Source: Gossypium raimondii | Lineage: Eukaryota; Streptophyta; Magnoliopsida; Malvales; Malvaceae | Reading direction: 5' to 3' | DNA length: 64,000 nt | NCBI RefSeq assembly: GCF_025698545.1 | Contig: NC_068569.1 | Location: 2,294,001 to 2,358,000 of the forward strand | Notes under the pieces: model-generated | Told to the model about the DNA's origin: nothing | Seen by the model: the letters and a program-made list of their open reading frames with translations, nothing else | The model's database searches: none | Position numbers and translations under genes: made by a program | In this document: positions 51,923 to 64,000 of the stretch, piece by piece | Layout of the letters: each line of letters opens with the position of its first letter | Numbering within the stretch: position 1 is the stretch's first letter

Positions 51923-54900
51923 TAATAAGTAATATCTGTCTCATTGATTGTTCGAGTGGCCATGAAGGAGCTTCACTTCACCTTTAAAGCTTTTATGTTA
52001 TAATATGGATATCAAGTCAGGCCATCTAAGTTGTACATTCCATTCTTTTAAGCTGTATGTTAGCCTTAGAGCAGCTTACAGATAAGTTTTCATGCCAAGA
52101 GACTCGAATTTTATTCATATATTTGAAATCGATTCGGAATGGATGCGGGTCAACTTATCTTTTAGGTTCCCGGTGTTGGGTTTTGGAGCTTTGTATTATA
52201 GCTTGTTGCATGTACTTGCATGAGAACCTGTCCAAGAGGCTCTGGTTTGCTTCATAGATGTTTGATCTAATATTTTTCTGATATTATATACGTTAGTCAA
52301 AGTGAAATTGCTATTAGTTTAATCTCATTTAATAACATATTTGTTAGTTTTATCCTTTTGTGTTGCCTTTTTTGACTGCTAAAATAACCATGTTGGTTTA
52401 TTGAAGATGTTTGTTATTCGGATTTATTTAATCCTATTTGATATTTGTATTCTCACACACACGCATATATATATATATATATAAACTTAAAAATGACCAT
52501 TTCAGGGTAGATGCGTATTTATAGTTGATGCTGATCTGTTCATGCATACTTATTGAAACCGAACGCATACCTTTGGTTTCTGGATTAATTGTTGAAATCA
52601 TACGTTCAAAGAAAATCAATGCAAACATGGTCCTTTTTGGGAAAAAAAAAAAAAAAAACCCAGTCATGGTTTCCATGGCAAGCCGTTTTTCATTGGTTGA
52701 AATAAAGCCAATAATAGCATCCTGCATGATAGAGGTGGCATTTAATGAAATAAATAGAATAGAGGTGGCGTTTAATGAAATAAATCGAATAAAAGAATCT
52801 CGAGTTAGTCGAGTTGATGAGTGATATTTTATCTTATTAATTTAATTTGAATTTTTTTAAATCGAATCATTGAAATGAAAATTGAGTCAAATAATTTAGT
52901 GTGATAAACTTGATTTGGTAATTTACTTATTTAAGATCTCAAATTTATTATTTTAATTTTAAAAAACAATATATATAAATATAACATTTTTATTTCTTTG
53001 ATTTTTTATATTTGTTTACAAAATTTGAAAGTTTGTTATATAAATATTTTGAAAATTGTTTTGACTTTTAGTTTTATCCATTTTTGACATTAACAGGAAA
53101 TCAATAAAGTTATTTCAAATTATAAAATTAAAATTGAATTGAACTCAAAAATCAAATTACTTATTAAATTAATTTTAAAAATGGAAGAAATTCGATAATC
53201 AAATTTCTTAAAAAAATTTCAAGTTGGTGTTTTTCTTTTTTTCAGGCATACAAGTGCAACCCACTTTCTTCCTCCTTTTTCCCTTTAAAAAGCTACTTAT
53301 CATTTGCTGCCCTAAACCATTTTAAATATAATCCGAAAGAGGAAAAAAGAAACGAATATGTTAAAATTTATAAATGAATTATTGAAATGTAAAAATTACA
53401 TGAAGATGGCATTTTTCTTCACGTAAATGAAAACCCAATGCTTCAAAATCAGAAACAAAGATATGAAAGTGGTTTGCACATTAGACATTCAACAATGGCC
53501 TGCAGTTCTTGATTTTAGAATTTAGATTATATATATGATGTATGATGTAATCTCACCCTTCTTTATTTTCTTTAGATTATTATTGTCAAGTATTGGAAGT
53601 AAGTGATAAAAGAAGCAAAGTGCATGCATCCTATGTTATTAGCTAGTGCTTCATGTCCTTCAATTGAAAGCAACATTTGTGGTGCCTATTTCACTGCAAT
53701 TATTGCATTTTTTTCCCACTTTCTAATTACTACTTCATTTTCTTCCTTTTTTTTCCCTTTAAACTATCACAATTTGTTTGAATTTATTTTTGGTAATTAA
53801 ATAAGTTTCTATCTTAGCAATTTATATATTTATTTATGATGAGTTAGTCCAAAATGGGAAAACAAAGGCGGATTTGGAGATTCCATTTGCAAGTTGATTA
53901 TGATTTTTAAGCAATCAAATCCATGAAATATTGACATATATATACCTTTTCTTAGCAATTGGATGACTGGGAGCATCTTATCAACATCCAAAACTTTAAT
54001 ACATTATGAGACATGCAATGATTCTTTTATATGTAGAAATACAAAATAGATTTATCTATCATATTCAAATTATGTTAGGATAAAATTGATTTGAGAAAGT
54101 TGTAATTTCATTCGATTTATGGATAGATTTAATTAAAAGTCTTCAAAATTAAAAATACATTCAAAGTTAAGACAAAGGTTATAAAAGACATTATTATAAG
54201 TGATAACGACAAGCGAACCCAAATTAAAATACAAAATAATCTAAAGGAGAATATACACATGATATTTTGTGTATGATGAAACTCAAATATCAACGACTTT
54301 TAACAACACAATAAAAAGAAATCTTAAATTTAGTGTAATAATAAATAAAAGAAGAAAAGATGATGTTGTGATGGAGATTGGTTTGATTATTGTAAGTTGA
54401 TTTGGTTGTTTTCACTAATAAACACCATGCGCTCCTTGAAATGCAAGTAGGCTAAGACATTTACTATTAGGTATATTTGGATTGTGATTAAAGACAGTTC
54501 CACCCTGAAATTTGATTTTAAGAATCTACATCCAACCTATAATTAATGTATTTAATACCTAAAACAACATCAAAACCTCAAGTTTTGGTTTGGGGGGGAA
54601 TATTCTATTGTTTCACTTCTAAATATTCAGCTTCAGCGCCACTTATCTGTCCAATACAACCTAATTATATCATTACTCCTCCTTTTACTAATTTATTTAT
54701 TGATTTGTCTGCCATCAATTTCTTTGAACCATAGTTTTTTAAAGTAAGAAGAAGAATTAGGTTAGAGTTTCTTTTAATATAATAAATGGAATAGTTAATT
54801 TATTATTAGCCGCCCAGTAAGCACGTCAGGTAAGTCCCCAAGTAAACGACAAATGGGAAAGGTTTGAATTTTGCTAATCCATTATTTCAACTATTTGAAA

Positions 54901-55140
54901 AAAGAATGTGAATTTATATCCTTTTTCAATAAATAACGAATTTTAAAAATTCTATATTAAAATATTTGAGATGAATTTTAAAATTATAAATGAAATTTCA
55001 CATATGAAATTTTGATTTGATCCAATTCTCATAAATTATTAGCACAATTATTGATTTAGCATCATTTTATGTTTATATATTGCATACATAAATATTTATA
55101 TTTATCTAATATTTAAAATAAATTTATATTTATATTTCCT
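51923..55140. other. Intergenic region
   Basis: Left part is the 3' flank of the carrier gene. A (TA)n run of about 20 bp lies at 52464-52483. A 30-bp unit is tandemly duplicated at 52731-52790 (agaggtggcatttaatgaaa and agaggtggcgtttaatgaaa). A copy of a dispersed AT-rich repeat occurs at about 54950-55135. I see no gene. Confidence 0.45.
52731..52790. repeat. Two-copy 30-bp tandem duplication
   Basis: Two adjacent units start agaggtggca/g followed by tttaatgaaataaat; the units differ at two positions, indicating a fairly recent local duplication. Confidence 0.8.
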
Positions 55141-56020
55141 AAGTCATTTGGTGAAAATAATTATTGAAAATCTCATTAAACATTTTCAAAGCATTTCAAA
55201 GACTTTCCTCTTGATATCTATGATTTTAAATGTGTTTTAATTTATCTAATATTTTTGAGTCAATCCAAAATGTTATTAAGTGTTTTAAATTCATTTATAC
55301 AAGTCTAGGAAGTTGTATCGATACTTGGAGAAAGTTCTACCGATAGAAACAAGTTAGAAAGAACCCCAAGCATTCCTCCATACTTCTACCAATACTTAAG
55401 GGGACTTCTACCGCTATAAGTCCACTTCTACCCATACATCTTGTGAGTTGTATCGATACAAGTCTATCTGCAATGCTTCCAACAACTATAAACAATCACA
55501 AAATTTTCCCTTGTTCTATATACAATAAGGAGCACTTAAGATACAAGAGATGAACATCCAATCATAGAGATCAAGAGAAAAGTCTTCAATTCTTTATTTG
55601 CTTCATTTTCTCTTGTACATAGATTCATCAAGAGCTTACTGTAATACCTTTCCATCTTTGTATTTAGAGTTTCAATTTGCAAACACACACCAACTAGAGG
55701 TTCATTGTTAGTTTGCTAATCTTCTCTTTGTTGTGAAGTGCATATTTAAGGTTTTTGTGGTATAAAATCTTAAGTAGATTGTAAAAGGTTTTCAACTTAG
55801 CCATAAAAGCTAGAGGGTTTTAATTAAGTCATAAAAATTAGGGAATTGAGAAATCCTTGGTTGAGGTATACTAATGTAGTGGAGGTAGTCAGTTGGGGCC
55901 AAACCACTATAAATCGAATTGTCCAAGCTTTTCTTCCATTTTCTTTTTTTATTTATAGAAGTTTGTACAAAATTTTATAATACCAATCCACTCCTCTCTT
56001 GATATTGTCGGGCCTAACAA
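55141..56020. mobile_element. Copia-like LTR remnant
   Basis: The stretch has the texture of a plant Copia (SIRE/Maximus-like) LTR: repeated 'ttgtatcgatac' and 'cttctaccgata' units at 55310-55460, a leader-like 'tttcaatttgcaaacacac', the 'aaaccactataaat' block near 55905 and a terminal 'tctcttgatattgtcgggcctaaca' at 55995-56019. The left border was not found and there is no target duplication or internal region, so this is a truncated or solo copy. It interrupts a dispersed AT-rich repeat whose parts are seen on both sides. Confidence 0.45.
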
Positions 56021-56276
56021 TATTTTTCTTTAAATGAGTATAGTTGGAACAAAATTAAAATTTTATCTATACATTAAATTACAATCAAAGTTTCATGTGT
56101 ATAATTGCACTAAATTTAAAGTTCATATATAAAATTGCAGTTCATGTATATTTTTGAGATTTGTATCTCAAAATATTTTTGTTAAATGAAATTATTTTAT
56201 GAGAAATAAAAAACATATATCTGGTAATTCATTTTTATTTCGAAGTTTTGGTTTTTTTTATATTTAGGGTTAAATA

Positions 56277-58289
56277 TAAAATTGGTACTTGAACTTGTCC
56301 ACTTCTCCCAGATTGGTACCCGAACTTTTTTTTCGTCCACTATATTGATACCCAAGTCTAATTGATGTGATTCCGAGATCAAGCACTAAGTCAAATTTTG
56401 ATGGGCTGATGAATGATGTTAATGGGCCTAATCATCATGGTCCAACCATGCATGGAACGTCCAAAGCATTGCTCGATCCTTTGCAAATGCCAATTGGACC
56501 AATTACAAGGGCCCGAGCAAAATAATTCAAGGAGGCTCTTAATGGGTTGATGCGTGGACTCTGGATCAAGCCCAAGACAATCTTGTTCAAATTGGGTCGA
56601 GCCCAAATCCTATTCTAGTTCACTATACCAAGGTTTGAGTAACTTTGCAAGTAAAGTGAGTTAGGTTCAATATAACTTTGGTTCATTATCCTGCAAGTAC
56701 TTCAGGTCAAGGTTTCCACCCATTTGTTCCTAAATCAAGACAATCCTTAAAATAATTGTGACTTTCTCTTACTATCGAATACGGGTCTCATCGATTTATT
56801 TTTGAGGTTCTATTCAGGTTCGAGAAATTGCATCACTAATGTCGTTAGTTTTTTGCTAATGTGGTAGCGCTAGCCACTCGTGTGCCGCCACGTGCGTACC
56901 CTCTTTGTCCATCTTTTTATTTTTATTTTCTTTCTCATTTCCCCATTTTCTTTTCTTCTTTTTCTTTTTCCTACCTTAGCCACCGGCCAACCTCCTCCGG
57001 TGAACTCTCCAACCAACGACGACCACCGTTTGACCTTCTTTTATCTACTTTTCTCTGTTAATACTATTAATGAGACTAACGTTGTGCTGAAACTGAAGCT
57101 TGCTTGGAGATCTTAGGATTTGAGTTTTAAGGGGGGAAATGAAAGGTGTTGGTGAATAAGAAAAATAAGAATGAATCTAAATAAGAAGAAAACGCAAGAA
57201 AATTTGAAGGTATAAGGTTTTGAGAAATGGGTTAAACGACACCAAAGGTCGTCTCTTTCACCTTTCTTCTTATTCTTCTTTGCTTCTTTGTTGTGTTCTT
57301 TTTTTTTCTTGATATTCCACCAAAATGGAGATACAAATAAATATTCTATGGGGATTGCAAACAGGTAAAAATCGGAATGAAAAAGGGGGAGAAAGTGAAA
57401 ATTTTCACATTGCATAATGCATACATATTCGCCAAAAGAAAAATGAAAGCTTCTATTTTCTCTCTCTATTTCTCTCCACTTCATCTAAATATTGAATAGG
57501 TACATATGTTTGCCCCACTTCAAATTGGGAATTGGGTATTTTTCATTGTTTTTGTTGGTTGTGCAACTAATACTCTTTCCCCCCCATAATTTCCCTTGTG
57601 TCTCATAGTTGAACTGGATAATTTTTAATCGTAGAAAATTCTATTTTCATTTTTGGTCTGTCTCTTGAGTTACCCATAATTGCAATATTTCTGTTATTTT
57701 CTGAGCTTTTTTTTTATGTTATTCTTGTCAGACATGGTAAAGTATAGGAGAAAGCTTGATAATCTCTGGTTCTAGATTGTGAACTATTGAAAGGAGAGTT
57801 TAGCTCTATCTGATTTTACAATGTCAATTCCCCTTTCTTCATATCCCACACTTCCAACACTATACACTCTTTCTATTTGTATCTTTTTTTTATCTCTCTC
57901 TTTCACCATTTTGGTGCCTTCTATTCACCTAATCAAATAAAGAAGGTCGGACAACGGTCGTTGTTGGTAGGAGAGCTCACTGGAGGAGGTCGGATGGTGG
58001 CCAACTGTGTAGAAGTAAGGAGTTATAGTAGGAAAAAGAAAAAGAAGAAAAGAAAAGAGGGGAAATGAGAAAGAAAATAAAAAGAAAAAGAGGGCCAAAG
58101 AGGACACGACACGTGGCGGCGCACAAGTGGCCAACATTGCCATGTCAGCAAAAAAGTAACGGCATTAGACTCGGGTACCAATGTAGTTGAAGAAAAAAAA
58201 GTCTGGGTATCAATTTGAGACAAAAAAAAACTATAAGTGCCAATCTGGGAGAAGTGGACATGTTTAAGTAAAAAGTTTATATTTAACCC
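56277..58289. mobile_element. Mutator-like (MULE) non-autonomous element, 2013 bp
   Basis: Starts GGGTTAAATATAAAATTGG and ends with the inverse GGGTTAAATATAAACTTTT. A perfect 9-bp duplication TTATATTTA flanks it at 56268-56276 and 58290-58298, the MULE hallmark. The inverted arms are long: 56277-56362 continued at 56841-57041, against 58289 down to about 57940, including 'cacttctcccagattgg' and a C/T-rich 'ttttctttctcatttcccc' tract. A 473-bp solo LTR is nested in the left arm. The centre (about 57045-57940) has no transposase; short ORFs there show no known domain, so capture of host sequence cannot be judged here. Confidence 0.9.
56363..56835. mobile_element. Solo LTR or TRIM-type LTR nested in the MULE, 473 bp
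   Basis: Begins TGATGTGATTCCGAG and ends GAAATTGCATCA, so it has the TG...CA ends of an LTR with short inverted termini (TGATG / CATCA). The 5-bp direct repeats CTAAT at 56358-56362 and 56836-56840 are perfect. Removing the element and one CTAAT restores the left arm of the MULE, which then matches the right arm without a gap at this point ('gtctaatgtcgtta' against 'gtctaatgccgtta'). No coding sequence inside. Confidence 0.85.
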
Positions 58290-58320
58290 TTATATTTATT
58301 TAGTTTATAAATAAAAAAAT

Positions 58321-60803
58321 TGTAACACCCCTAACCCTTATCCGTTACCGGAACAGGGTTACAGAGCATTATCGAACTTTACAAATTAAATACGGACATT
58401 TCTCAACCTTTGTTACACATATTAAGAATCAATAATATAACACTCATATTGTCCCTTAGATGGACCTTAGAGGCCCAATATTCACTTTAGAATTGAATCG
58501 GGATTAAACCGGGTACTCAAGGAATTTTTCCCAAAATTTTAAAAATTTTCTTAGAAGCAGGGGACCCATGCCCGTGTCTCTGCCCGTGTGGACGAAAATA
58601 GGTCATTTTAAGGCCACTTTTCTCACCCATTTTGACATTAACCTGCACTCAACATTCACATACACCAATATATCCCAATCAAGCAATCAACACAAGCTAA
58701 AACATGTTCTCAATATGACATAACATCACAAATATTTCTTTTACTTTTACCTACCTATTTAACTCATATCATTGATTTATCAAATTCTACTACTAATTAC
58801 ATGCATACAAACATTTAATATTCACAACCACAATTCAAACTATTTCATTGTCAAACCAACCCTATACATGCCATATAAACCAAAATTTACATTGCAAAAA
58901 CTACCGGAATAAACTAGATAGTGTAGCTTGATGTGTTGATCCGATCTTCCGACTACACGTTAATCTACAAGAACATTAAACAATACGAGTAAGTTTAATG
59001 AAGCTTAGTAAGTTCAATAGATTAAACATTGATCTTACCGAACTTAATATAATATAATAAATTAAATTGTAAATAAATCATACATTTTTCCCTGTCAAAT
59101 ACAATATAATCAATAAACACACTTCCTTCAGATTAATATCAATAATAATCTATAAATCTTTCAATTCAATCACATAAGTCTCTTACTATTTTTAACTGAA
59201 TCAAAGAACGACTTACGGATATGAGTACATCGTTCTTTTTGTGTCATAGTCCAACTATGGTCTTACACATGCATTGCCATGGCTCTGCCATGATTTACAT
59301 TTGTAGTGTCATAACCCAGTTATGGTCTTATCATTAAAATACCATAGCCCAGCTATGGTCTTACACATGTATCTATACTGCTATAGTCCAACCATGGTCT
59401 TACGTTCAAGGTGTCATAACCCAGTTATGGTCTTTCATTAAAATGCCATAGCTCAACTATGGTCTTACATTTAAACATTGTCATGGTCCAACCATGGTCT
59501 ACTCATTCTTTTCCATGGAACGATCGTACTCAATCCTTCGTTCTACTTAAACATTCAATTCAATTTTCATACTTTTACAATAATATTAATTTCAACAACA
59601 AAATATAAAAAAATATATTATACCATTCCTAAATTAGCACATAATCATGAAATTTTAACCATATGAACTTACTTGGGTTGGATTGTAAAATTGGTAATAG
59701 TTTAGAGACTACTCGGCTAATTTCCCTTTTTCTCGTTGATCTACGAGCTCTTGATCTAGAATGTAAAATTTTTCATTCATTAGCATATATATAAATTTCA
59801 TTCCACTTCACAATTTATACCTCTCAAATTTCTAAATTACACAATTACCCCAACTTTTACAATTTTTGCAATTTAGTCTCTCACCAATTAACTTATCAAA
59901 TGAGATAATTTTTCTCAATTAACACTTTATCTAAATATTATAAGCTATTACACAGCCCTTAATAAATATAATTTAATACCAAACCCTAAGATTTAATATT
60001 TTCACAATTTGGTCCTAAAATCAATTTCTATTGAAATAACTTGATAAAATCTTCATATAACAAAATTAAATTTTCAAATATATGTTAATTCATTATAAAA
60101 TCCAGCACTCATCAATGGCAACTTTCAAAATTACCCATAAAATCAAAAACTAATGAATTAGATAGTTGGACCTAATTGTAAAAGTCACAAAAACATAAAA
60201 ATTTCAAGAGAAAAGTAAGAGTTAAACTTACATGAAGTAAAAATATAAAAATCAGCTTAAGAATCTCTCTAATGGCTGTTTTTTGCTGAGAATTGAAGAA
60301 GAATTACTTAGAAATCTTTAGATTTCTTTTTATTTAAGCTTAATTTTACCAAATTTACAATTTTGCCCTTAAATCACCTAATTCCAAGATTTTTTCTGCT
60401 TATGCCGCCTCAGCCATTCCTTGGGTGTCTAATTTCCCTTTTAGTCCTCCCTTATTTACCATTTATGCTATTTAATTAATTTGCAAGTTTTGCACCATTT
60501 TCAATTTAGTCATATTGAAACAATAAAATTTTCTAACAAAACTTTAATACTACCTTAATGACACTCCATAAATATTTATAAAAATATTTAAAACTCAGTT
60601 TATAAAATTGAGGTCTCGATACCTCGTTTTCAAAACCAATTAATCTAACAAATATTTCTAAAGTATAATTCACTAATTCATAAGCCTTCCTAAATTCACA
60701 ATCGACTCATAAACAGTATATAATAAAATTTACGAGCTCACTTGTCAGATTTAGTGGTCTTGAACCACTGTTTCCGACACCACTGAAAATTTAGGTTGTT
60801 ACA
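58321..60803 (-). mobile_element. 3' LTR of a Ty3/gypsy element, 2483 bp
   Basis: On the plus strand the LTR runs TGTAACACCCCTAACCC...GGTTGTTACA; relative to the minus-strand pol genes to its right it is the 3' LTR. Directly beside it (60804-60820) the minus strand reads CCTAAAGGGGGAGAGT, a clear polypurine tract. The LTR carries an array of small hairpin-forming subrepeats at 59244-59500 and 'gcccgtgtctctgcccgtg' near 58570, also found at 32.1 kb. The outer flank is aaaat (58316-58320); the matching duplication would lie beyond the window. Confidence 0.9.
59244..59500. repeat. Eight imperfect hairpin subrepeats inside the LTR
   Basis: Units of the type CATAGTCCAACTATGGTCTTAC recur at about 59244, 59275, 59309, 59341, 59381, 59413, 59443 and 59479, spaced about 30-40 bp. 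Each unit's core (CATAG-N4-6-CTATG or variants such as CATAAC..GTTATG and CATGG..CCATG) is self-complementary; substitutions on one arm are often matched on the other. Confidence 0.85.
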
Positions 60804-63800
60804 ACTCTCCCCCTTTAGGAAATTTCGTCCTGGAAATTTGTTACCTGAGAATTAGTTCGGATACTGTGATCTCATCGATTCTTCTGTTTCCCAAGTAGCC
60901 TCCTCCGAACCATGACAGTGCCATAATTCTTTAACTAATGGTACTTGTTTATTCCGTCTTTCTTTAACCTCTCGAGCCAAAATTTTATCAGTTCTTTTGA
61001 GTACGTCATATCCGGTTGTAGCTCAATTTTACTATGAGGAATCACATGTGAAGGATCTGATTTGTACCATCTCAACATCGATACGTGAAACACATTATGA
61101 ATTTTCTCAAGTTCCAGAGGCAAAGCTAACCGATAAGCCACAGGGCCAATTCTTTCAACAATCTCATACGGTCCGATAAATCTTGGGCTCAGTTTCCCTT
61201 TTCTACCAAACCGCAATACTTTATTCCACGGTGAAACTTTTAAGAATACTCGACCACCCACATCAAATTTCATTTCTCTTCTTTTCAAATCTGCATATGA
61301 CTTCTGACGGTTAGAAACAGTCTTCAAACTGTCCTGGATAATTTGAAATTTATTTTCAGTTTCTCGGATTAAGTCAACTCCTACTAGCTTGGATTCACTC
61401 AATTCAGACCAATACAACGGAGTCTTACATTTTCTTCCATAAAGAGCTTCAAATGTTGTCATTTTTATGTGGATTGATAACTGTTGTTATATGCAAATTC
61501 AGCTAACGGTAAATACCTTTCCCAACTATCTCCAAACTCGAGTATGCAACACCTCAACATGTATTCCAAAATTTGAATCACTCGTTCTAGCTGCTCGTCC
61601 GTCTGAGGATGAAATGTAGTGCTGAAATTTAGCTTTGTACTTAGAGCTTCTTGTAATTTACTCTAAAATCTCGATGTAAACCTCAGATCCCAATCTGAAA
61701 TAATGGATGTGGGAACCTTATGTAACTTCACAATCTCTGATATATACAATTTCGCTAACTTTTCAAGCGAAAAGTCTATTCGGACCGGGATAAAATGTTT
61801 CGATTTAGTCAATTTATCAACAATCACCCAGATTGAATCTTTCTTTCTCGGAGTCACATGTAATCCAAGTACAAAATCCATCGTGACATGCTCCCATTTC
61901 AACTCAAGAATCATGACAGGTTATAACAAACCTGTTGGTACATGATGTTCTGCTTTAACTTGTTGACAAATCAGACACTTTGCCACAAACTCACAAATCT
62001 CTCGTTTCATGCCCGGCCACCAATACATTCTTTTCAAATCACAATACATTTTTGTACTACTCGGATGAATGAAATACATGCTACTGTGAGCTTTAGAAAG
62101 AATGTCATTTTTCAAATCTGAATTATTCGGAACACAAATTCTATTGCGATAACGCAACATACCATTATCATCAATGGTATACTCTAAACTCAACTTGTCC
62201 CGAACCATTTGTCGTTTCAACACCAATTTTGGATCATTATCTTACAACTCTCGAATTCATTGAAGGAACATAGGTTTCGTTCTCAATTCTGCTAATATAG
62301 AACCGTCTTTATTAAGAGACAAATGAGCATTCATCGCTCGAAGTGCAAACAATGATGACTTTCGACTAAGTGCATCTGCAACCACATTAGCCTTTCCCGA
62401 GTGGTAGTCAATAACCATGTCATAATGTTTTAGTATCTCTAACCACCGTCTCTATCTCAAATTCAGCTCTTTCTGAGTCATCAATTATTTCAAACTTTTG
62501 AGATTTGTAAACACATAATATTTCTCGGCGTATAAATAGTGTCTCCAGATTTTCAAAACAAACACAATTGTAGCCAACTCAAGATCATGTGTAGGATAAT
62601 TCTTCTCATGCAGTTTTAACTGTCGAGAAGCATAGGCCACTACTTTTCCCGACTGTATGAGTACACAACCCAATCCATTTAAAGACTCATCATTGTAAAT
62701 AACATACGGTACACTCGATTCTGGCTGAGTCAAGATCGGAGCTTCTGTTAGCATTTTCTTCAACTGATCAAAACTCTGTTGACACTCATCAGACCAAACA
62801 AATTGTACATTTTTCTGTCGTAATCGAGTCATCGGTGAAGCAATCATTTAAAAGTTCTTGACAAATTGGCGGTAATATCCTACTAAACTCAGAAAACTTC
62901 GCACTTCTGTTATATTCTTTGGAGTTTTCCAATTCACCACTGCAAATACTTTACTCGAGTCCACTCGAATCCCTTCGGCTAATACAATATGACCCAGAAA
63001 TCTGACCTCATGAAGCCAAAATTCACATTTATTAAACTTTGCATACAATTGTTTTTCTCTCAAAATCTGCAACACAGTTCTCAAGTGTTGTACATGCTCA
63101 GATTTTGTCTTAGAATAGATCAGTATATCATCAATAAACACAACCACAAATCTATCCAAGTAAGGTTGAAAAATTTGATTCATTAGATCCATAAAAGTAG
63201 CAAGAGCATTGGTCAAACCAAATGGCATTACCAAAAACTCATAGTGACCATACCGAGTTCTGAAAGCACTCTTCAGCACATCACACTCTTTAACCTTCAA
63301 CTGATAATACCCGGATCTGAGGTCTATCTTCGAAAATACTACAACACCTTTTAGTTGGTCAAACAAATCGTCAATATGAGGCAAAATATATTTATTTTTA
63401 ATTGTGGCCTTGTTCAACTGTCTATAGTCTATACACAGTCTCAAAGAACCATCTTTATTTTTCACAAATAAGACAGGTGCAGCCCAAGGAGACATACTCG
63501 ATCTGATGAACCCTTTGTCCAATAACTCTTACAACTATGTCTTTAATTCCTTTAACTCAGCTGATGCCATACGGTATGGTGTTATCGATATAAGAACTGT
63601 TCCCGGAATTACATTAATTATAATTCAACTTCACGATCAGGTAGTAAACTCGACAACTCCTCAGGAAACACATTAACAAACTCATTAACAATTAGTAACT
63701 GTTCTAGCTTCGATTCAGAATCCTGGGTATCAAGAATATAGGCTAAAAATGCGTTATTACCTTTCCGCATTAGTTTCTGAGCTGAAAAAGCTTAAATAAT

Positions 63801-64000
63801 TCTAATAATTTCTTTCGGATTCTCAAACTTAACAGTAATCATTTCACCTGTCTGACATTTCAGATCAATCCGTTTTTCTCTACAATTTACTACAGCATCA
63901 TGCTTCGCCAACCAATCCATTCCCAAAATAACATCAAATTCCTGAAAAGGTAGCAACATCAAATCAACATGGAATTCACAGCCTTTTACTTTCAATGGAC
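60804..64000 (-). mobile_element. Ty3/gypsy chromovirus pol region, degenerate, truncated by window end
   Basis: Order on the minus strand is protease, reverse transcriptase, RNase H, integrase, chromodomain, then purine tract and LTR, as in plant chromoviruses, with a Tekay/Del-like look. Protease: DVILGMDWLAKHDAVVNC at 63.8-64.0 kb. RT (63522-62848): [11 protein letters not shown] and the catalytic FIDDILIYS. RNase H (62847-62240): starts with [13 protein letters not shown]. Integrase: zinc finger His/Cys region with CLICQQVKA (62226-61921), core with VTMDFVLGL and IISDWDLRF (61914-61663), then the C-terminal part with GPVAYRLALP and NVFHVSMLRWY (61462-60935). In-frame stops interrupt RNase H near 62450-62490, and other breaks separate RT from protease and the core from its Glu region. 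The chromodomain changes frame near 60985. The element is no longer able to make its own proteins. Confidence 0.92.

Noticed and set aside
57113-57484. 123-codon minus-strand ORF in the MULE centre
   Set aside because: Composition follows poly-T/poly-C tracts and no domain is recognisable; not enough to call a gene.
59244-59500. CRISPR-like array of short spaced repeats
   Set aside because: Plant nuclear context, repeats are imperfect and lie inside an LTR; spacers are related to each other and no cas genes exist.

Overview
The window is nuclear DNA of a flowering plant, most likely a Malvales species such as cotton (Gossypium). It is AT-rich, genes are split by short GT-AG introns, and the proteins read out of the exons are plainly plant proteins. 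The LTR sequences beginning TGTAACACCCCTAACC, with 'cccgtgtctctgcccgtg' tracts, look like those I associate with cotton-lineage gypsy elements. The family placement rests on recall, not on a search.

Left part, 1-26.9 kb, gene-rich: a zinc protease of the M16 (insulinase/PQQL) family on the minus strand, cut by the window edge; a tRNA-Pro(UGG); a type II ribosomal protein S15a gene on the plus strand; then four minus-strand genes: a long IST1-like ESCRT regulator, a secretory phospholipase A2, mitochondrial ATP synthase subunit g, and an ACC synthase of the short-tailed (type III, ACS7-like) class. Exon joins were followed codon by codon and close in frame for every complete gene. Between the genes lie a hAT-like MITE with an 8-bp target duplication, a second decayed MITE and a LINE relic.

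Middle, 27-38.6 kb, has no convincing gene. It holds LTR remnants, an AT microsatellite, a local duplication of about 0.6 kb, a fold-back MITE whose empty site is preserved in the other duplicate, and a short CACTA element.

Then follow a decayed Xaa-Pro dipeptidase (prolidase) pseudogene (38.7-41.0 kb), a PRMT1-type arginine methyltransferase with an 11-nt microexon, a HAD phosphatase of the PHOSPHO1/thiamin-phosphate-phosphatase group, and a mitochondrial coenzyme A carrier, all on the plus strand. From memory, the order S15a / IST1 / PLA2 / ATP-g / prolidase / PRMT1 / HAD phosphatase follows Arabidopsis At4g29430-At4g29530 and its duplicate near At2g19670-At2g19720. ACC synthase plus CoA carrier recalls At4g26180-At4g26200.

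Right part, 52-64 kb, is repeat-rich: a copia-like LTR remnant, a Mutator-like element with a perfect 9-bp target duplication that carries a nested solo LTR with its own 5-bp duplication, and the 3' half of a minus-strand Ty3/gypsy chromovirus (2.48 kb LTR, purine tract, chromodomain, integrase, RNase H, RT, protease) that runs off the end and has stops and at least one frameshift.

The genes serve unrelated housekeeping roles and are not an operon-like system. I found no sign of an undescribed biological system; the most informative signals are the datable transposon insertions, the pseudogene in a syntenic slot and a few unusual splice structures.
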